A stretch of 64,000 nucleotides of DNA. It comes from an uncultured Lactobacillus sp. GTDB lineage: Bacteria; Bacillota; Bacilli; Lactobacillales; Lactobacillaceae. The DNA lies in assembly GCA_946482465.1 (NCBI GenBank), contig CAMLRL010000002.1, positions 1-64,000 on the forward strand. The letters are read 5' to 3'. Below the pieces are notes generated by a model that worked only from the letters and a program-made list of their open reading frames with translations, searched no databases and had not been told where the DNA came from. Positions within the stretch are counted from its first letter, which is position 1, and each line of letters opens with the position of its first letter. Made by a program: the position numbers and the translations under genes. Shown one piece after another: positions 56,639-64,000 of this stretch.

Positions 56639-57526
56639 TTAATTAATTGGTTGTCCACCGGTTACGCCGTAAACTTGACCTGTAACATAACTAGCCAAAT
56701 TAGAAGCTAGGAAAATGTAAACATGGGCTACTTCATCGGGTTGACCTGCACGCTTTAAAGGCTCTTCCTGACCAAAAGTTGAAAGCGCATCTGTTGGTTG
56801 ACCGCCACATGTTTGTAACGGTGTCCAAATTGGACCAGGAGCTACACTATTAACGCGAATTCCTTTTGGCGCTAACTCTTGCGCCAAGTTAATTGAAAAG
56901 TTAGCAATCGCAGCCTTTGTAGAGGCATAGTCAAGCAAAATAGGTGTTGGACTAAAGCCCTGTACAGAGGTAGAAGTTAAGATTACACTGCCCGGTTTCA
57001 TATGAGGCACTGCAGCTTTAGCCATTTCAAACATTGAAATAATATTAACTTCAAAAGTGTCATGGACTTGATCCATCGTCAATTCATCCAAGCTTGAGAC
57101 ATGCTGTTGAATTGCTGAATTCATCACCAATAGCTCTAAGCTACCGAATTCATCGACAGCTTTTTGAACTACTTGCTCTGCTTCACCTCGCTTACGGAAG
57201 TCAGCTGGTAAAAGAACTGCCTTTTGGCCCGCTTTTTCAATTAGTTCTGCCACTTCCTTGGCATCAGCTTCTTCTTCAGGCAAATACTGGATTGCGACAT
57301 CGGCTCCTTCTTTAGCAAAGCCAATTGCAACAGCACGACCAATTCCCGAGTCACCACCAGTGACAATGGCGTGGCGTCCTTCAAGTAGGCCATGTCCTTC
57401 GTAATCAGCCATGTCACCAGCAGGTACTGGATCCATTTTGCTTTGTACACCTGGATATTCCTGTGATTGTTTAGAAAAATCACCAGTGTGATAACGTTTT
57501 AGCGGATCAGATAAACTATTGTCCAT
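56639..57526 (-). CDS. Short-chain dehydrogenase/reductase (general-stress type)
   Basis: 295 residues with an N-terminal extension of about 45 residues before the Rossmann fold, as in YhdF/YghA-type SDRs. Motifs: AIVTGGDSGIGRAVAIGF (cofactor), VMNSAIQ in place of the usual NNAG, catalytic Ser in ILTSTSVQGF, Tyr-Lys as DYASTKAAI (about 197-205), and RVNSVAPGPIWTP. Uses NAD(P); the substrate is unknown. Monocistronic by its flanking terminator. Confidence 0.88.
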   Translation of the reverse strand: MDNSLSDPLKRYHTGDFSKQSQEYPGVQSKMDPVPAGDMADYEGHGLLEGRHAIVTGGDSGIGRAVAIGFAKEGADVAIQYLPEEEADAKEVAELIEKAGQKAVLLPADFRKRGEAEQVVQKAVDEFGSLELLVMNSAIQQHVSSLDELTMDQVHDTFEVNIISMFEMAKAAVPHMKPGSVILTSTSVQGFSPTPILLDYASTKAAIANFSINLAQELAPKGIRVNSVAPGPIWTPLQTCGGQPTDALSTFGQEEPLKRAGQPDEVAHVYIFLASNLASYVTGQVYGVTGGQPIN

Positions 57527-57646
57527 TGTAAAGATCTCCCTTCTTTAGAATCCACCTTCAATTTACAGCGATTCATTTTTTAAAACAAAACATATGCTTA
57601 TAAAGTATAAACAAATCATATTCTTTGCTACAGAGATTGGTTTGGT

Positions 57647-57665
57647 TTTACAATGATGGTGTAAA
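57647..57665. promoter_or_regulatory. Inverted repeat upstream of the DUF805 gene
   Basis: TTTACA-ATGATGG-TGTAAA, a 6-bp inverted repeat with 7-base spacer lying 28 bases before the start codon. It may be an operator; no matching regulator is evident. Confidence 0.3.
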
Positions 57666-57692
57666 GTACTGTAATCAAGGAGGCTGAGCTTA

Positions 57693-58058
57693 ATGATTAA
57701 AGCTTACAAAAAATTCTGGAGTAACATTTTTAACTTTTCTGGCGTTGCTAGTCGAGGCGAATATTGGATTCCAGTTATTATTAACTATATTTTAGGGTTT
57801 ATTTTGATGGCACTGGTACAACAGATTTTGGGCCACTCCATTGAAGACATCTATACTTGGGGTGACTGGAGTGCCAAAACTGGTTCTCTAATCATTTCAT
57901 TTATTGTCTGGCTAGCCACACTTTCACTACGTTTCAGACGCTTACACGACTCTAACCACTCCGGTTGGTGGATTTTGATTAATATCCTTCCTTTCATCGG
58001 CCAACTATGGTTTGTCATCTTAATGCTTCTACCTTCAAAAGCTAATAACTATGAATAA
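57693..58058 (+). CDS. DUF805 membrane protein
   Basis: 121 residues with about three membrane segments. The family signature LRFRRLHDSNHSGWWILINILPFIG (about 86-110) and the N-terminal YKKFWSNIFNFSGVASRGEYW are both intact. Members are small inner-membrane proteins of unknown function. SD AAGGAGG lies about 10 bases upstream. Divergent from the SDR gene. Confidence 0.85.
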   Translation: MIKAYKKFWSNIFNFSGVASRGEYWIPVIINYILGFILMALVQQILGHSIEDIYTWGDWSAKTGSLIISFIVWLATLSLRFRRLHDSNHSGWWILINILPFIGQLWFVILMLLPSKANNYE

Positions 58059-58085
58059 TCAGCATTTCATTTTGCAATAATGAGA

Positions 58086-58130
58086 TAAAAAGTGCAGAAC
58101 TGCTTTTAACGCATTACTGCACTTTTTCTT
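58086..58130 (+). terminator. Terminator of the DUF805 gene
   Basis: AAAAAGTGCAG pairs with CTGCACTTTTT across about 19 bases. Confidence 0.8.
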
Positions 58131-58224
58131 TGCTTACTAGTTATTCTTCAAGTACTTTTACCAAAGCATCTAAATCCATTCCACCTTCTTCCCTTGCTAT
58201 AATTAGAAAAAGGAAGCGATTTTT

Positions 58225-58782
58225 ATGCATCTAAAAACTCAACTAGTAAACTGGTCACAAAACTTATTGCATACAAGCCCGACACAGCAATTGTTTAAAC
58301 TATTTGATCAATCGACTGATCAAATTTCACAGTTTTGGCATACTTTGCGTTTTACTAAGTATTCATGGAACCTTTCTGGCCTTGAGCAGGTTCAAAGCTT
58401 TCTACAATTCTGTGCTAAACATAATGAAAAAATTGCAATCCAGCTAAAGAAGCTTGGTCAAGTATCCAGTAAAAGATTAATTCCAATATTTAAAGATCCA
58501 GCTTTTTTAAAGCTACTTACTAGTAAAATGCAGCTTTCACCTCAAGCAACTCAAAAAATTCATACTTTATTAAATCGATTTGCTGGCAATAACAGTAAGA
58601 TTGAACCAACCAAATTATTGATAATTGTTTTGTTTATTGCGTTAGGTGTTAAGGTACCACTAGTTTTGGAAGATTCCGTTAACTTTAAGAGCATAGCGTT
58701 AGCAGTAACTACTGTGTTAGATTACGTTACAACTGCCATTCAGCTTGCTCAAGCATTTTCACACAAAAAGTCTAAAAACTAA
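58225..58782 (+). CDS. Hypothetical protein with one membrane segment
   Basis: 185 residues. I do not recognise the family. The first about 120 residues are polar and helical (FDQSTDQISQFWHTLRFTKYSWNLSG; repeated Gln/Lys-rich helices); a hydrophobic stretch LLIIVLFIALGVKVPLVL sits near 132-149, with another weaker helix before the Lys-rich tail (HKKSKN). SD AAAGGAAG and a TATAAT at 58198-58203 support expression. No signal peptide, so it is perhaps anchored with the N-terminus in the cytoplasm. Confidence 0.7.
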   Translation: MHLKTQLVNWSQNLLHTSPTQQLFKLFDQSTDQISQFWHTLRFTKYSWNLSGLEQVQSFLQFCAKHNEKIAIQLKKLGQVSSKRLIPIFKDPAFLKLLTSKMQLSPQATQKIHTLLNRFAGNNSKIEPTKLLIIVLFIALGVKVPLVLEDSVNFKSIALAVTTVLDYVTTAIQLAQAFSHKKSKN

Positions 58783-58832
58783 TGCTAGATTATTCAGTCT
58801 TATTAGCAATTCGACATTTAACAGTGATTCTG

Positions 58833-58848
58833 TGTTTCACATGAAACA
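58833..58848. other. parS-like ParB-binding site
   Basis: TGTTTCACATGAAACA differs from the Bacillus-type parS consensus TGTTTCACGTGAAACA at one position and is intergenic. In Firmicutes most parS sites cluster around oriC, so this window probably lies in the origin-proximal part of the chromosome (inference). Confidence 0.7.
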
Positions 58849-58916
58849 GTATCTTTTCAAAAGCTTCTAATCACACTAAAAGACTTGTTATACTCCCAAG
58901 AATATATTAAGACCTA

Positions 58917-58958
58917 CCCAAAAGACGACTACAGCCAACGCTATAGTCGTCTTTTCAT
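58917..58958. terminator. Bidirectional terminator
   Basis: AAAAGACGACTA pairs with TAGTCGTCTTTT (about 58920-58956); it ends the PatB-like gene on the - strand and possibly the hypothetical gene on +. Confidence 0.8.
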
Positions 58959-60130
58959 GCTTCGTTAGAATAATTTACTATTCCCTCTTTTAGTCGCCCT
59001 AAGCCATCTTTAACCATGGCCAAAGGATAAGCGAGATTCATGCGTAGAAAATCATTACCATTGCCACGATAAATGCTTCCTGGCGATAGAATTAGTCCTG
59101 TTTCCTTATCTAAGTATTCTGCTAGCTTTTGCGAATTCGAAGTAATTTGACGCACATCAAGCCAAATTAAATATGTTGCATTACCTGATACCACCTTAAT
59201 TTCTGGAATATTTTCACTAATAAATTTCTCAGTATAAGCAAAATTAGTGTTTAATTGCTTCAGTAATGCTTGTAACCAATCATGACCATACTCATATGCA
59301 GCAATTGTCCCTGGAATAGCCAGTAAATTAGGCTCTGCAAGCTCTTCACTGTTCAGACCACGGTTGACAATCTCACGTAAGTTATCATTTGGCACCACTG
59401 CAGTTGCCGCATGTAAAGCCGCAACATTAAAGGTCTTACTTGGTGAGACTAGCGAAATAACACCCTCACGTGAAACGCCCTCAACCGAAAAAGCAGGCGT
59501 ATACCCTGGTCCCCTGCGTACCAAGTCACCATGAATTTCATCAGATAAGAGCACTACGTGATGTTTAAAACATAAGTCTGCAACCTTCTGAACTTCTTTT
59601 TGGCTCCATACTTTACCAACTGGATTATGAGGATTACAAAAAATCATTAAAGTGGTAAGTGGTAAAGCTAATTTTTGTTCAAGGTCTTCCCAGTTAATTT
59701 CATAGTTTTCATCATCAAATTCCAAGTCACTGGACAAAACGTGTCGCCCATTATTTTCAATTGAATTGTAAAAAATGTTATAAACGGGTGCTTGAACTAA
59801 AACGTTATCACCGATATGTGAAACTCGCCGAACAATCGATGAAATTGCTGGCACTACACCAGTAGTGAAAATCATCCATTCTTGTTGTGGACGGTGTCCA
59901 TGCTCTTCTGCATACCAATTGGCCACTGCATTAAAATAATCATCTTTAGGCCATTCATAACCGAATACACCTAGTTCAATTTTCTTCTTCATTGCATCAA
60001 TGATTTCTGGTGCTGTTTTAAAATCCATGTCAGCAATTGACATTGGTAGTTCATTTGATGCAACGTCCCACTTAACAGAGTCTGTTTTTCTTCTATCTGG
60101 CACATTAACAAAATCGTAATTAGCTTTCAT
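58955..60130 (-). CDS. MalY/PatB-type aminotransferase (putative cystathionine beta-lyase)
   Basis: 391 residues, fold type I PLP enzyme of the MalY/PatB branch. DMDFKTAPEIIDAM, FGYEWPKDDYFNAVANWY, FCNPHNPVGKVW, LLSDEIHGDLV and the PLP Lys in SLVSPSKTFNVAALHAA (about residue 233) are all family features. Members act as cystathionine beta-lyases or C-S lyases. It follows the DUF3737 gene by 2 bases, so the two are co-transcribed. Confidence 0.88.
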   Translation of the reverse strand: MKANYDFVNVPDRRKTDSVKWDVASNELPMSIADMDFKTAPEIIDAMKKKIELGVFGYEWPKDDYFNAVANWYAEEHGHRPQQEWMIFTTGVVPAISSIVRRVSHIGDNVLVQAPVYNIFYNSIENNGRHVLSSDLEFDDENYEINWEDLEQKLALPLTTLMIFCNPHNPVGKVWSQKEVQKVADLCFKHHVVLLSDEIHGDLVRRGPGYTPAFSVEGVSREGVISLVSPSKTFNVAALHAATAVVPNDNLREIVNRGLNSEELAEPNLLAIPGTIAAYEYGHDWLQALLKQLNTNFAYTEKFISENIPEIKVVSGNATYLIWLDVRQITSNSQKLAEYLDKETGLILSPGSIYRGNGNDFLRMNLAYPLAMVKDGLGRLKEGIVNYSNEA

Positions 60131-60132
60131 TA

Positions 60133-61023
60133 TTAATCCTTTGGTTCCTGATTCCGATCTGACTGATTTGTGTTCAATTCAATCTTATCACAATCTATCT
60201 TTGTATCAGCGGGATCTATTTTTGACTTATCCATAATTAATTCGCCGATTACAGGAGCAGAAATTTTTCCAGAAATTGGGTTTTTAACACTATCAATTTT
60301 CGAAGTCACTTCAGCATCTATATTTGAAACATATTCAAAAGCTAAATCTGTATGCAATAGCTGAGTATCTCTTAACTTTAAATTGTTAATATAATTAAGG
60401 CCCTGACTGCTAATGATTTTGCAATTAATAAACTCAATATTCTCACTGTTCCATGCTAAGTACTCTCCATCAATAGTTGAATCATAAACTTTTACGTTTT
60501 TACAGTTCCAAAAAGCGTCTTTAGCAACAAAAGTTGAATTATGTACTTCAATGTTTTCTGCACCATCAAAAGCGTAATTGCCAATTATACTGACATGATC
60601 TAAGTAAATGTTTTTGCTGTCTTTGCCAAAATAATCGCCACTAATTTGACTATTAGTAATTTTAAGGTCATCACAGGACCACATAGTCTCTTCCGCATTA
60701 GCAAAATGAACATTGTCCAACGTAATTTTTTGTGCACGTCTAAATAATTTAGGAGCTTGTAAAGAAGAGTTTTTAATAGAAATGTTTTTTGTGTACCAAA
60801 TGCCACTGCGAGCCATCGTTTCAAAGACAGAATCTTCCACCTCAACATTTTGATCGTACCAGAGTGGATACTTCCATTTAAAAACTGAATCTTTCACTTT
60901 AATATTGTTTGCTTCTTTGAGTGGAGACTCCCCTTGACCAAAAGTGACTCCGTCTAATTCTGCATCATTAAGTCCAAAAAGGATCCTTTCGCCTTCAAAA
61001 AAATGATTTTTAATACTTTTCAT
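60133..61023 (-). CDS. DUF3737 beta-helix-like protein
   Basis: 296 residues. A series of about 20-residue repeats such as NIKVKDSVFKWKYPLW, NVEVEDSVFETMAR, NISIKNSSLQAPKLF, NIEVHNSTFVAKDAFWNCK gives a right-handed beta-helix pattern, as in DUF3737 proteins of lactic acid bacteria. No signal peptide and no catalytic motif are obvious; the last 30 residues are polar. Co-transcribed with the PatB-like enzyme. Function unknown. Confidence 0.83.
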   Translation of the reverse strand: MKSIKNHFFEGERILFGLNDAELDGVTFGQGESPLKEANNIKVKDSVFKWKYPLWYDQNVEVEDSVFETMARSGIWYTKNISIKNSSLQAPKLFRRAQKITLDNVHFANAEETMWSCDDLKITNSQISGDYFGKDSKNIYLDHVSIIGNYAFDGAENIEVHNSTFVAKDAFWNCKNVKVYDSTIDGEYLAWNSENIEFINCKIISSQGLNYINNLKLRDTQLLHTDLAFEYVSNIDAEVTSKIDSVKNPISGKISAPVIGELIMDKSKIDPADTKIDCDKIELNTNQSDRNQEPKD

Positions 61024-61156
61024 TTATTTTCTTTCTCTAAATCACAATATCTATATCTTTTATACACTCAATTATTTAACAAAAAGTATGAAATTAAAAA
61101 TACCTATTATTAAGCCTACTTAATTACTATTAGTTATTTTGCTACTACGCGTATGT

Positions 61157-61204
61157 AAAAAGTGGGCCTCAGAGATTATGTCATCTCTAAAGTCCACTTT
61201 TTCA
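61157..61204. terminator. Terminator of the MazG-like gene
   Basis: AAAAAGTGG and CCACTTTTT outer stem with inner AGAGAT/ATCTCT pairing; lies just after the stop on the - strand. Confidence 0.78.
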
Positions 61205-61208
61205 ATAA

Positions 61209-61508
61209 TTAATCCTCAGTTGTCATTTCTAAGAACTTAGTAAAGCCACCTTTATAATCACGCTTTGTTGCAACTAGTTTTAAAAACTCTTCCTGACTGA
61301 CGCCTTTAAATTTCAAATATGCTGTTAAGACTTCATAGACATCACCTAATTCTTCAATCAGATTGTCTTCTGTCTTAGCTTCAACAACTTCCTGCGTCTC
61401 TTCAATCAACTTATTTTTTAGGGCTGGCTCAATTTCTTCTTTAGGCAGCTCTCGATATGTAGCCTCTGTGGCAAATTCCGGTATCTTATCTCTAACTAAT
61501 TTTTTCAT
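61209..61508 (-). CDS. Small MazG/PRA-PH-like phosphohydrolase
   Basis: 99 residues of the phosphoribosyl-ATP pyrophosphohydrolase/MazG-like all-alpha NTP hydrolase group. KLVRDKIPEF at the start, KNKLIEETQEVVEA and NLIEELGDVYEVLTAYL hold the acidic EExxE/ExxD metal-binding pattern. No histidine genes are near, so a role in cleaning non-canonical nucleotides is more likely than histidine synthesis. A near-palindrome lies about 95-113 bases upstream. Confidence 0.82.
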   Translation of the reverse strand: MKKLVRDKIPEFATEATYRELPKEEIEPALKNKLIEETQEVVEAKTEDNLIEELGDVYEVLTAYLKFKGVSQEEFLKLVATKRDYKGGFTKFLEMTTED

Positions 61509-61602
61509 TTTGCACTCTTTTCAAAATAAATCATTCTTAGTTTCATTAACCTAACCCTATTATATTACTTTTTAAAAAAGTGCTATAAAAATTAGTTATA
61601 AA

Positions 61603-61621
61603 ATATTTCCCAGGAAATAAT
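61603..61621. promoter_or_regulatory. Palindrome upstream of the MazG-like gene
   Basis: ATTTCC-CA-GGAAAT (61605-61618) followed by AAT; it resembles the 55428 element and has a similar distance (about 100 bases) to the downstream - strand start. The surrounding 180-base gap (61509-61688) also has a weak GTACT/AGTAC hairpin after the reverse transcriptase gene and no other gene. Confidence 0.4.
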
Positions 61622-61688
61622 CTATAGGAGTTCCCAAAGTACTGAGACAAATAGTACCATTCGAGCTTTTTTTGCATTTTTAATTCTC

Positions 61689-63338
61689 TCAATAATATTC
61701 TTGATCAAATGCATCAACCAATTCTCTAGGTATTTTCAACTCAACACTATCTAGTATTTCTTCGTTCACCACTGATTTTTCTTCAAATTTTCCTCCTATC
61801 CAAGTTGAATCCCAAATCTGTACATTTTCCTCTTTATTCTTTACATTTTTCTTTTTATCTTGATTAATAATTCCACTGACTTTTTTACACAATGAAGAAC
61901 TATATTTATTAGAGTCTTTTTTTGTAGCGACACATATTCTTTGCAACCATATTTGTAGATATTCAGTATTTGGTATCGAGTATAACCTGTTTAGGATTTT
62001 GGTAGCAAATTCCGATATGTCATTATCACTTGTTTTTTTGCTATCATTAGCTGTCTCTGATTCCTTATTTTCATTGTCTTCCATAAGTTCAAAAATACGA
62101 CTTATGACGGCCACACCTTGCATAATAGCATTGGGATTTAAAATAATTATATTTGTAGTAATACTTATTAATTGACGATAATCTTCTGGCAGTTCTTTTA
62201 ATTGATCTAATCTTCCAATATATTGAGAAAGTGCCTTTTTAATACTTCCAGAATTTGGAAATTTCTTTGACAGAATATATATTTCTAATAAGTGCTTTTG
62301 TAAGCTCATGTGATATACGGTTTTATCACCACATATCTTTTTACCATCTGCGTCTTTGTTATTTGAAAATATGCTTACACTGTGGCTGTTCCAGTATAGC
62401 TTATCGGGCTTTATTGCAGAAGTGATTAAGTCAGTCGTATAATGTGTTTTTTTAATATTAAAGTGCATATTCAATTCAGATAGTGTATCTGACAATTGTT
62501 TAACTATTAAATCCAGTTCTTCTTTTGAATTAGAAAATATACGGTAATCGTCTCTATAACGTATAATTTGATACTCACCTATTTTCTCTTCAATAATTTT
62601 TTGTTCCAGCTGATAGTCTGCATAACCTAAGACAATTTCAGCAATAAAGTCAAACAATGCTCCCCCCTGAGGAATACCATTAGTCTGCCCAAACTGCATA
62701 TTTCGTATTTTTTGGTCTATCTTTTCTCCTAGAGTTTTTTCCTTCCCCCGACTTTTTTTAGCATTAGTTTTTCCATCTATTGCCCATGAAATTGAATGCG
62801 TATATATTGACCCATAGCAGTTAGTTATATCCGTTTGCACACAATATGTATACTCTAATGCAGCACTTATCGAATACTGTTCAAATTCTTCCCACCAATT
62901 TAAAATTATTTCTTTTGTGTCGCTGTCACCGATGTTTTCTGCATTAAGCGGCATGCTAATGCACTTTATTGACCTATTCTTTCTAAAAGTAGCAAATCTA
63001 TCATTTATACTTTTCCAATTATTTTCAGATGTTATAGTGTTTACCAAATCAACATATGCAATTGGATGAACTATTTTCATAGGTCTCCAATCATATTTCC
63101 CATCTTTGTTTATTACAATATCACAATTTATATTTGGAACGCTTTGCTCTTTTACATCAGCTTTTTGTATTGAATTTATCTCACTTTTATTTAACAGTTT
63201 ATCTGCATCTTCAAGGACATGCTTAAAAGAAAAGTATTCTGGTAACTTTAGAGGGCAATAACTTTCTTGTTTCATAAAAAATTGTTTTGCTTCTTTACAG
63301 TCCATTTCAAGAACAGATTTTTTGTGAGTTGCAGCCAT
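61689..63338 (-). CDS. Solitary reverse transcriptase of unknown-group/DRT type
   Basis: 549 residues. The RT palm motifs are visible: VQTDITNCYGSIYTHS (motif A with Asp), NGIPQGGALFDFIAEIVLGYAD (motif B), RYRDDYRIFSNS (motif C, catalytic YxDD) and LNMHFNIKKTHY (motif D region), in about residues 165-310. A 220-residue helical C-terminal part follows, with no HNH, maturase or integrase motifs. That argues against a group II intron or retron-only RT and for an abortive-infection/DRT-like anti-phage enzyme; the subtype is not assigned. ATG 63338 has SD AAGAAG; a TTG at 63377 would start inside the ilvE hairpin. It is rich in ATA codons and flanked by housekeeping genes, suggesting acquisition. 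Confidence 0.82.
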   Translation of the reverse strand: MAATHKKSVLEMDCKEAKQFFMKQESYCPLKLPEYFSFKHVLEDADKLLNKSEINSIQKADVKEQSVPNINCDIVINKDGKYDWRPMKIVHPIAYVDLVNTITSENNWKSINDRFATFRKNRSIKCISMPLNAENIGDSDTKEIILNWWEEFEQYSISAALEYTYCVQTDITNCYGSIYTHSISWAIDGKTNAKKSRGKEKTLGEKIDQKIRNMQFGQTNGIPQGGALFDFIAEIVLGYADYQLEQKIIEEKIGEYQIIRYRDDYRIFSNSKEELDLIVKQLSDTLSELNMHFNIKKTHYTTDLITSAIKPDKLYWNSHSVSIFSNNKDADGKKICGDKTVYHMSLQKHLLEIYILSKKFPNSGSIKKALSQYIGRLDQLKELPEDYRQLISITTNIIILNPNAIMQGVAVISRIFELMEDNENKESETANDSKKTSDNDISEFATKILNRLYSIPNTEYLQIWLQRICVATKKDSNKYSSSLCKKVSGIINQDKKKNVKNKEENVQIWDSTWIGGKFEEKSVVNEEILDSVELKIPRELVDAFDQEYY

Positions 63339-63376
63339 ATAATCACTTCTTTCAAATGCCAAATTCTCTATATACA

Positions 63377-63402
63377 AATAGCGAGAGTATACTCTCGCTA
63401 TT
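63377..63402. terminator. Perfect 26-bp palindrome between ilvE and the reverse transcriptase
   Basis: AATAGCGAGAGTA followed at once by its exact complement, loop-free at the centre. It ends 38 bases before the reverse transcriptase ATG and 14 bases after the ilvE stop. The following bases (TTTGTATAT) make a poor T-run, so as a terminator it should leak; it may also be an RNA element for the RT. Confidence 0.6.
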
Positions 63403-63416
63403 CGATTACATTAGTT

Positions 63417-64000
63417 TTAATCAATTGTTTGGACCCAGCCCTCTGGTCCCTCTTGCTTTCCATATTGAATATCAACTAGCTCATTATAGAGTTTAGTTGT
63501 TACTGGACCTGTTTCTGTTTCACTGTAAATGACATGTTTTTTACCTTCATAAGTGATCGAACCCACTGGTGAAATAACTGCCGCAGTGCCCATAGCTCCA
63601 GCTTCTTTCATGTTAAAGGCTTCTTCTAAAGTGATTTGTCTTTCCACTGGATTTAAGCCCTGCTTTTTAGCTAGTTCCAGCAGTGACCTCTTGGTAATTG
63701 AGATCAAGATTGATTTAGATTTTGGTGTAACAAATTGACCTTCTTGGGTAATACCGTAAAAATTAGCGCCACCAAATTCATCAACATATTTGTGCTCTCG
63801 TGGATCAAGGTATAAACAATCCGCAAAGCCATTTTTATGAGCTTCAACCGATGGCAGTAAACTGCTGGCATAGTTACCAGAGGTCTTTGCTTGACCCGTA
63901 CCAGCATAAGCAGCACGGTCATATTCACTAACAATATAATCTGCTGGGTTAAGCCCCTTAATATAAGCGCCAACCGGAACAGCAAAAATGCGGAAGGTAT
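63417..64000 (-). CDS. ilvE: Branched-chain amino acid aminotransferase (partial, 5' end outside)
   Basis: The last 193 codons are present, reading without interruption from the window edge to TAA at 63417. Visible marks: VPVGAYIKGLNPADYIV, KTSGNYASSLLPSVEAHKNG, LDPREHKYVDEFGGANFYG, and TAAVISPVGSITYEG, the usual signature of fold type IV branched-chain aminotransferases. It interconverts Leu/Ile/Val with their 2-keto acids. The PLP-binding Lys lies outside the window. No frameshift is present, although part of the gene also has an open frame in another phase. Confidence 0.9.
   Translation of the reverse strand, partial: TFRIFAVPVGAYIKGLNPADYIVSEYDRAAYAGTGQAKTSGNYASSLLPSVEAHKNGFADCLYLDPREHKYVDEFGGANFYGITQEGQFVTPKSKSILISITKRSLLELAKKQGLNPVERQITLEEAFNMKEAGAMGTAAVISPVGSITYEGKKHVIYSETETGPVTTKLYNELVDIQYGKQEGPEGWVQTID

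Noticed and set aside
58145..58190. Short - strand frame ending DLDALVKVLEE before the 185-residue gene
   Set aside because: Only a dozen codons from the nearest ATG, no usable SD spacing; could be a remnant but cannot be supported.
63704..63985. Apparent second protein overlapping ilvE on the - strand
   Set aside because: The ilvE frame itself is open from the window edge to 63417 with good family motifs, so the other frame is a shadow and there is no frameshift.

Overview
The window looks like a low-GC Gram-positive chromosome of the genus Lactobacillus, probably the acidophilus/helveticus/crispatus group. The reasons are AT-rich intergenic DNA, LPXTG surface proteins, Lac-family PTS genes, an acetyl-type diaminopimelate/lysine pathway, purine interconversion genes and a LytTR/LiaF-like envelope locus. 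The group assignment is inference from gene content. I saw no rRNA, tRNA, insertion sequence or CRISPR array.

Layout. Bases 1-13.2 kb hold a tandem array of six BspA-like (DUF285) LPXTG surface proteins, the first present only as its last 16 codons. The array falls into two subfamilies with their own conserved leaders. Debris between genes (a macro-domain fragment near 7.75 kb and a P1-peptidase 5' fragment near 10.3 kb) records past duplication. From 13.3 to 19.2 kb lie a P1-family (DmpA-type) peptidase, a macro-domain protein, a tyrosine phosphatase, glycerol kinase, a pyridoxine/HMP-type kinase and a GatD-like amidotransferase. From 19.3 to 24.7 kb is a LacI-controlled carbohydrate locus (PTS IIB, IIC, MupG/DUF871-type enzyme, PTS IIA, GH29 fucosidase) with a cre-like site on the promoter and a perfect 20-bp operator-like palindrome. 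A stand-alone gap gene with a divergent LysR gene, an envelope-stress-like operon (LytTR, LiaF-like, GNAT-like), purB-purA, guaC, adenine deaminase and a polyamine-type ABC transporter follow to 38.5 kb.

From 38.7 to 48.7 kb every enzyme from aspartate to lysine is present: lysC-dapF on the + strand and, behind a lysine riboswitch, lysA-dapD-deacetylase-dapA-dapB-aminotransferase-asd on the - strand. From 48.8 to 61.5 kb come an esterase-like hydrolase, an AraC regulator, an MFS transporter, a decayed 0.7-kb zone, an APC permease with a class-I amidotransferase-like hydrolase, and several small metabolic or unknown genes. This stretch includes a near-consensus parS site at 58833. The end holds a solitary reverse transcriptase of unknown-group/DRT type wedged directly behind a branched-chain aminotransferase gene that runs off the window.

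The most promising candidates for something undescribed are the PTS/MupG-like/fucosidase locus, the solitary reverse transcriptase with its hairpin junction, and the recombining surface-protein array.
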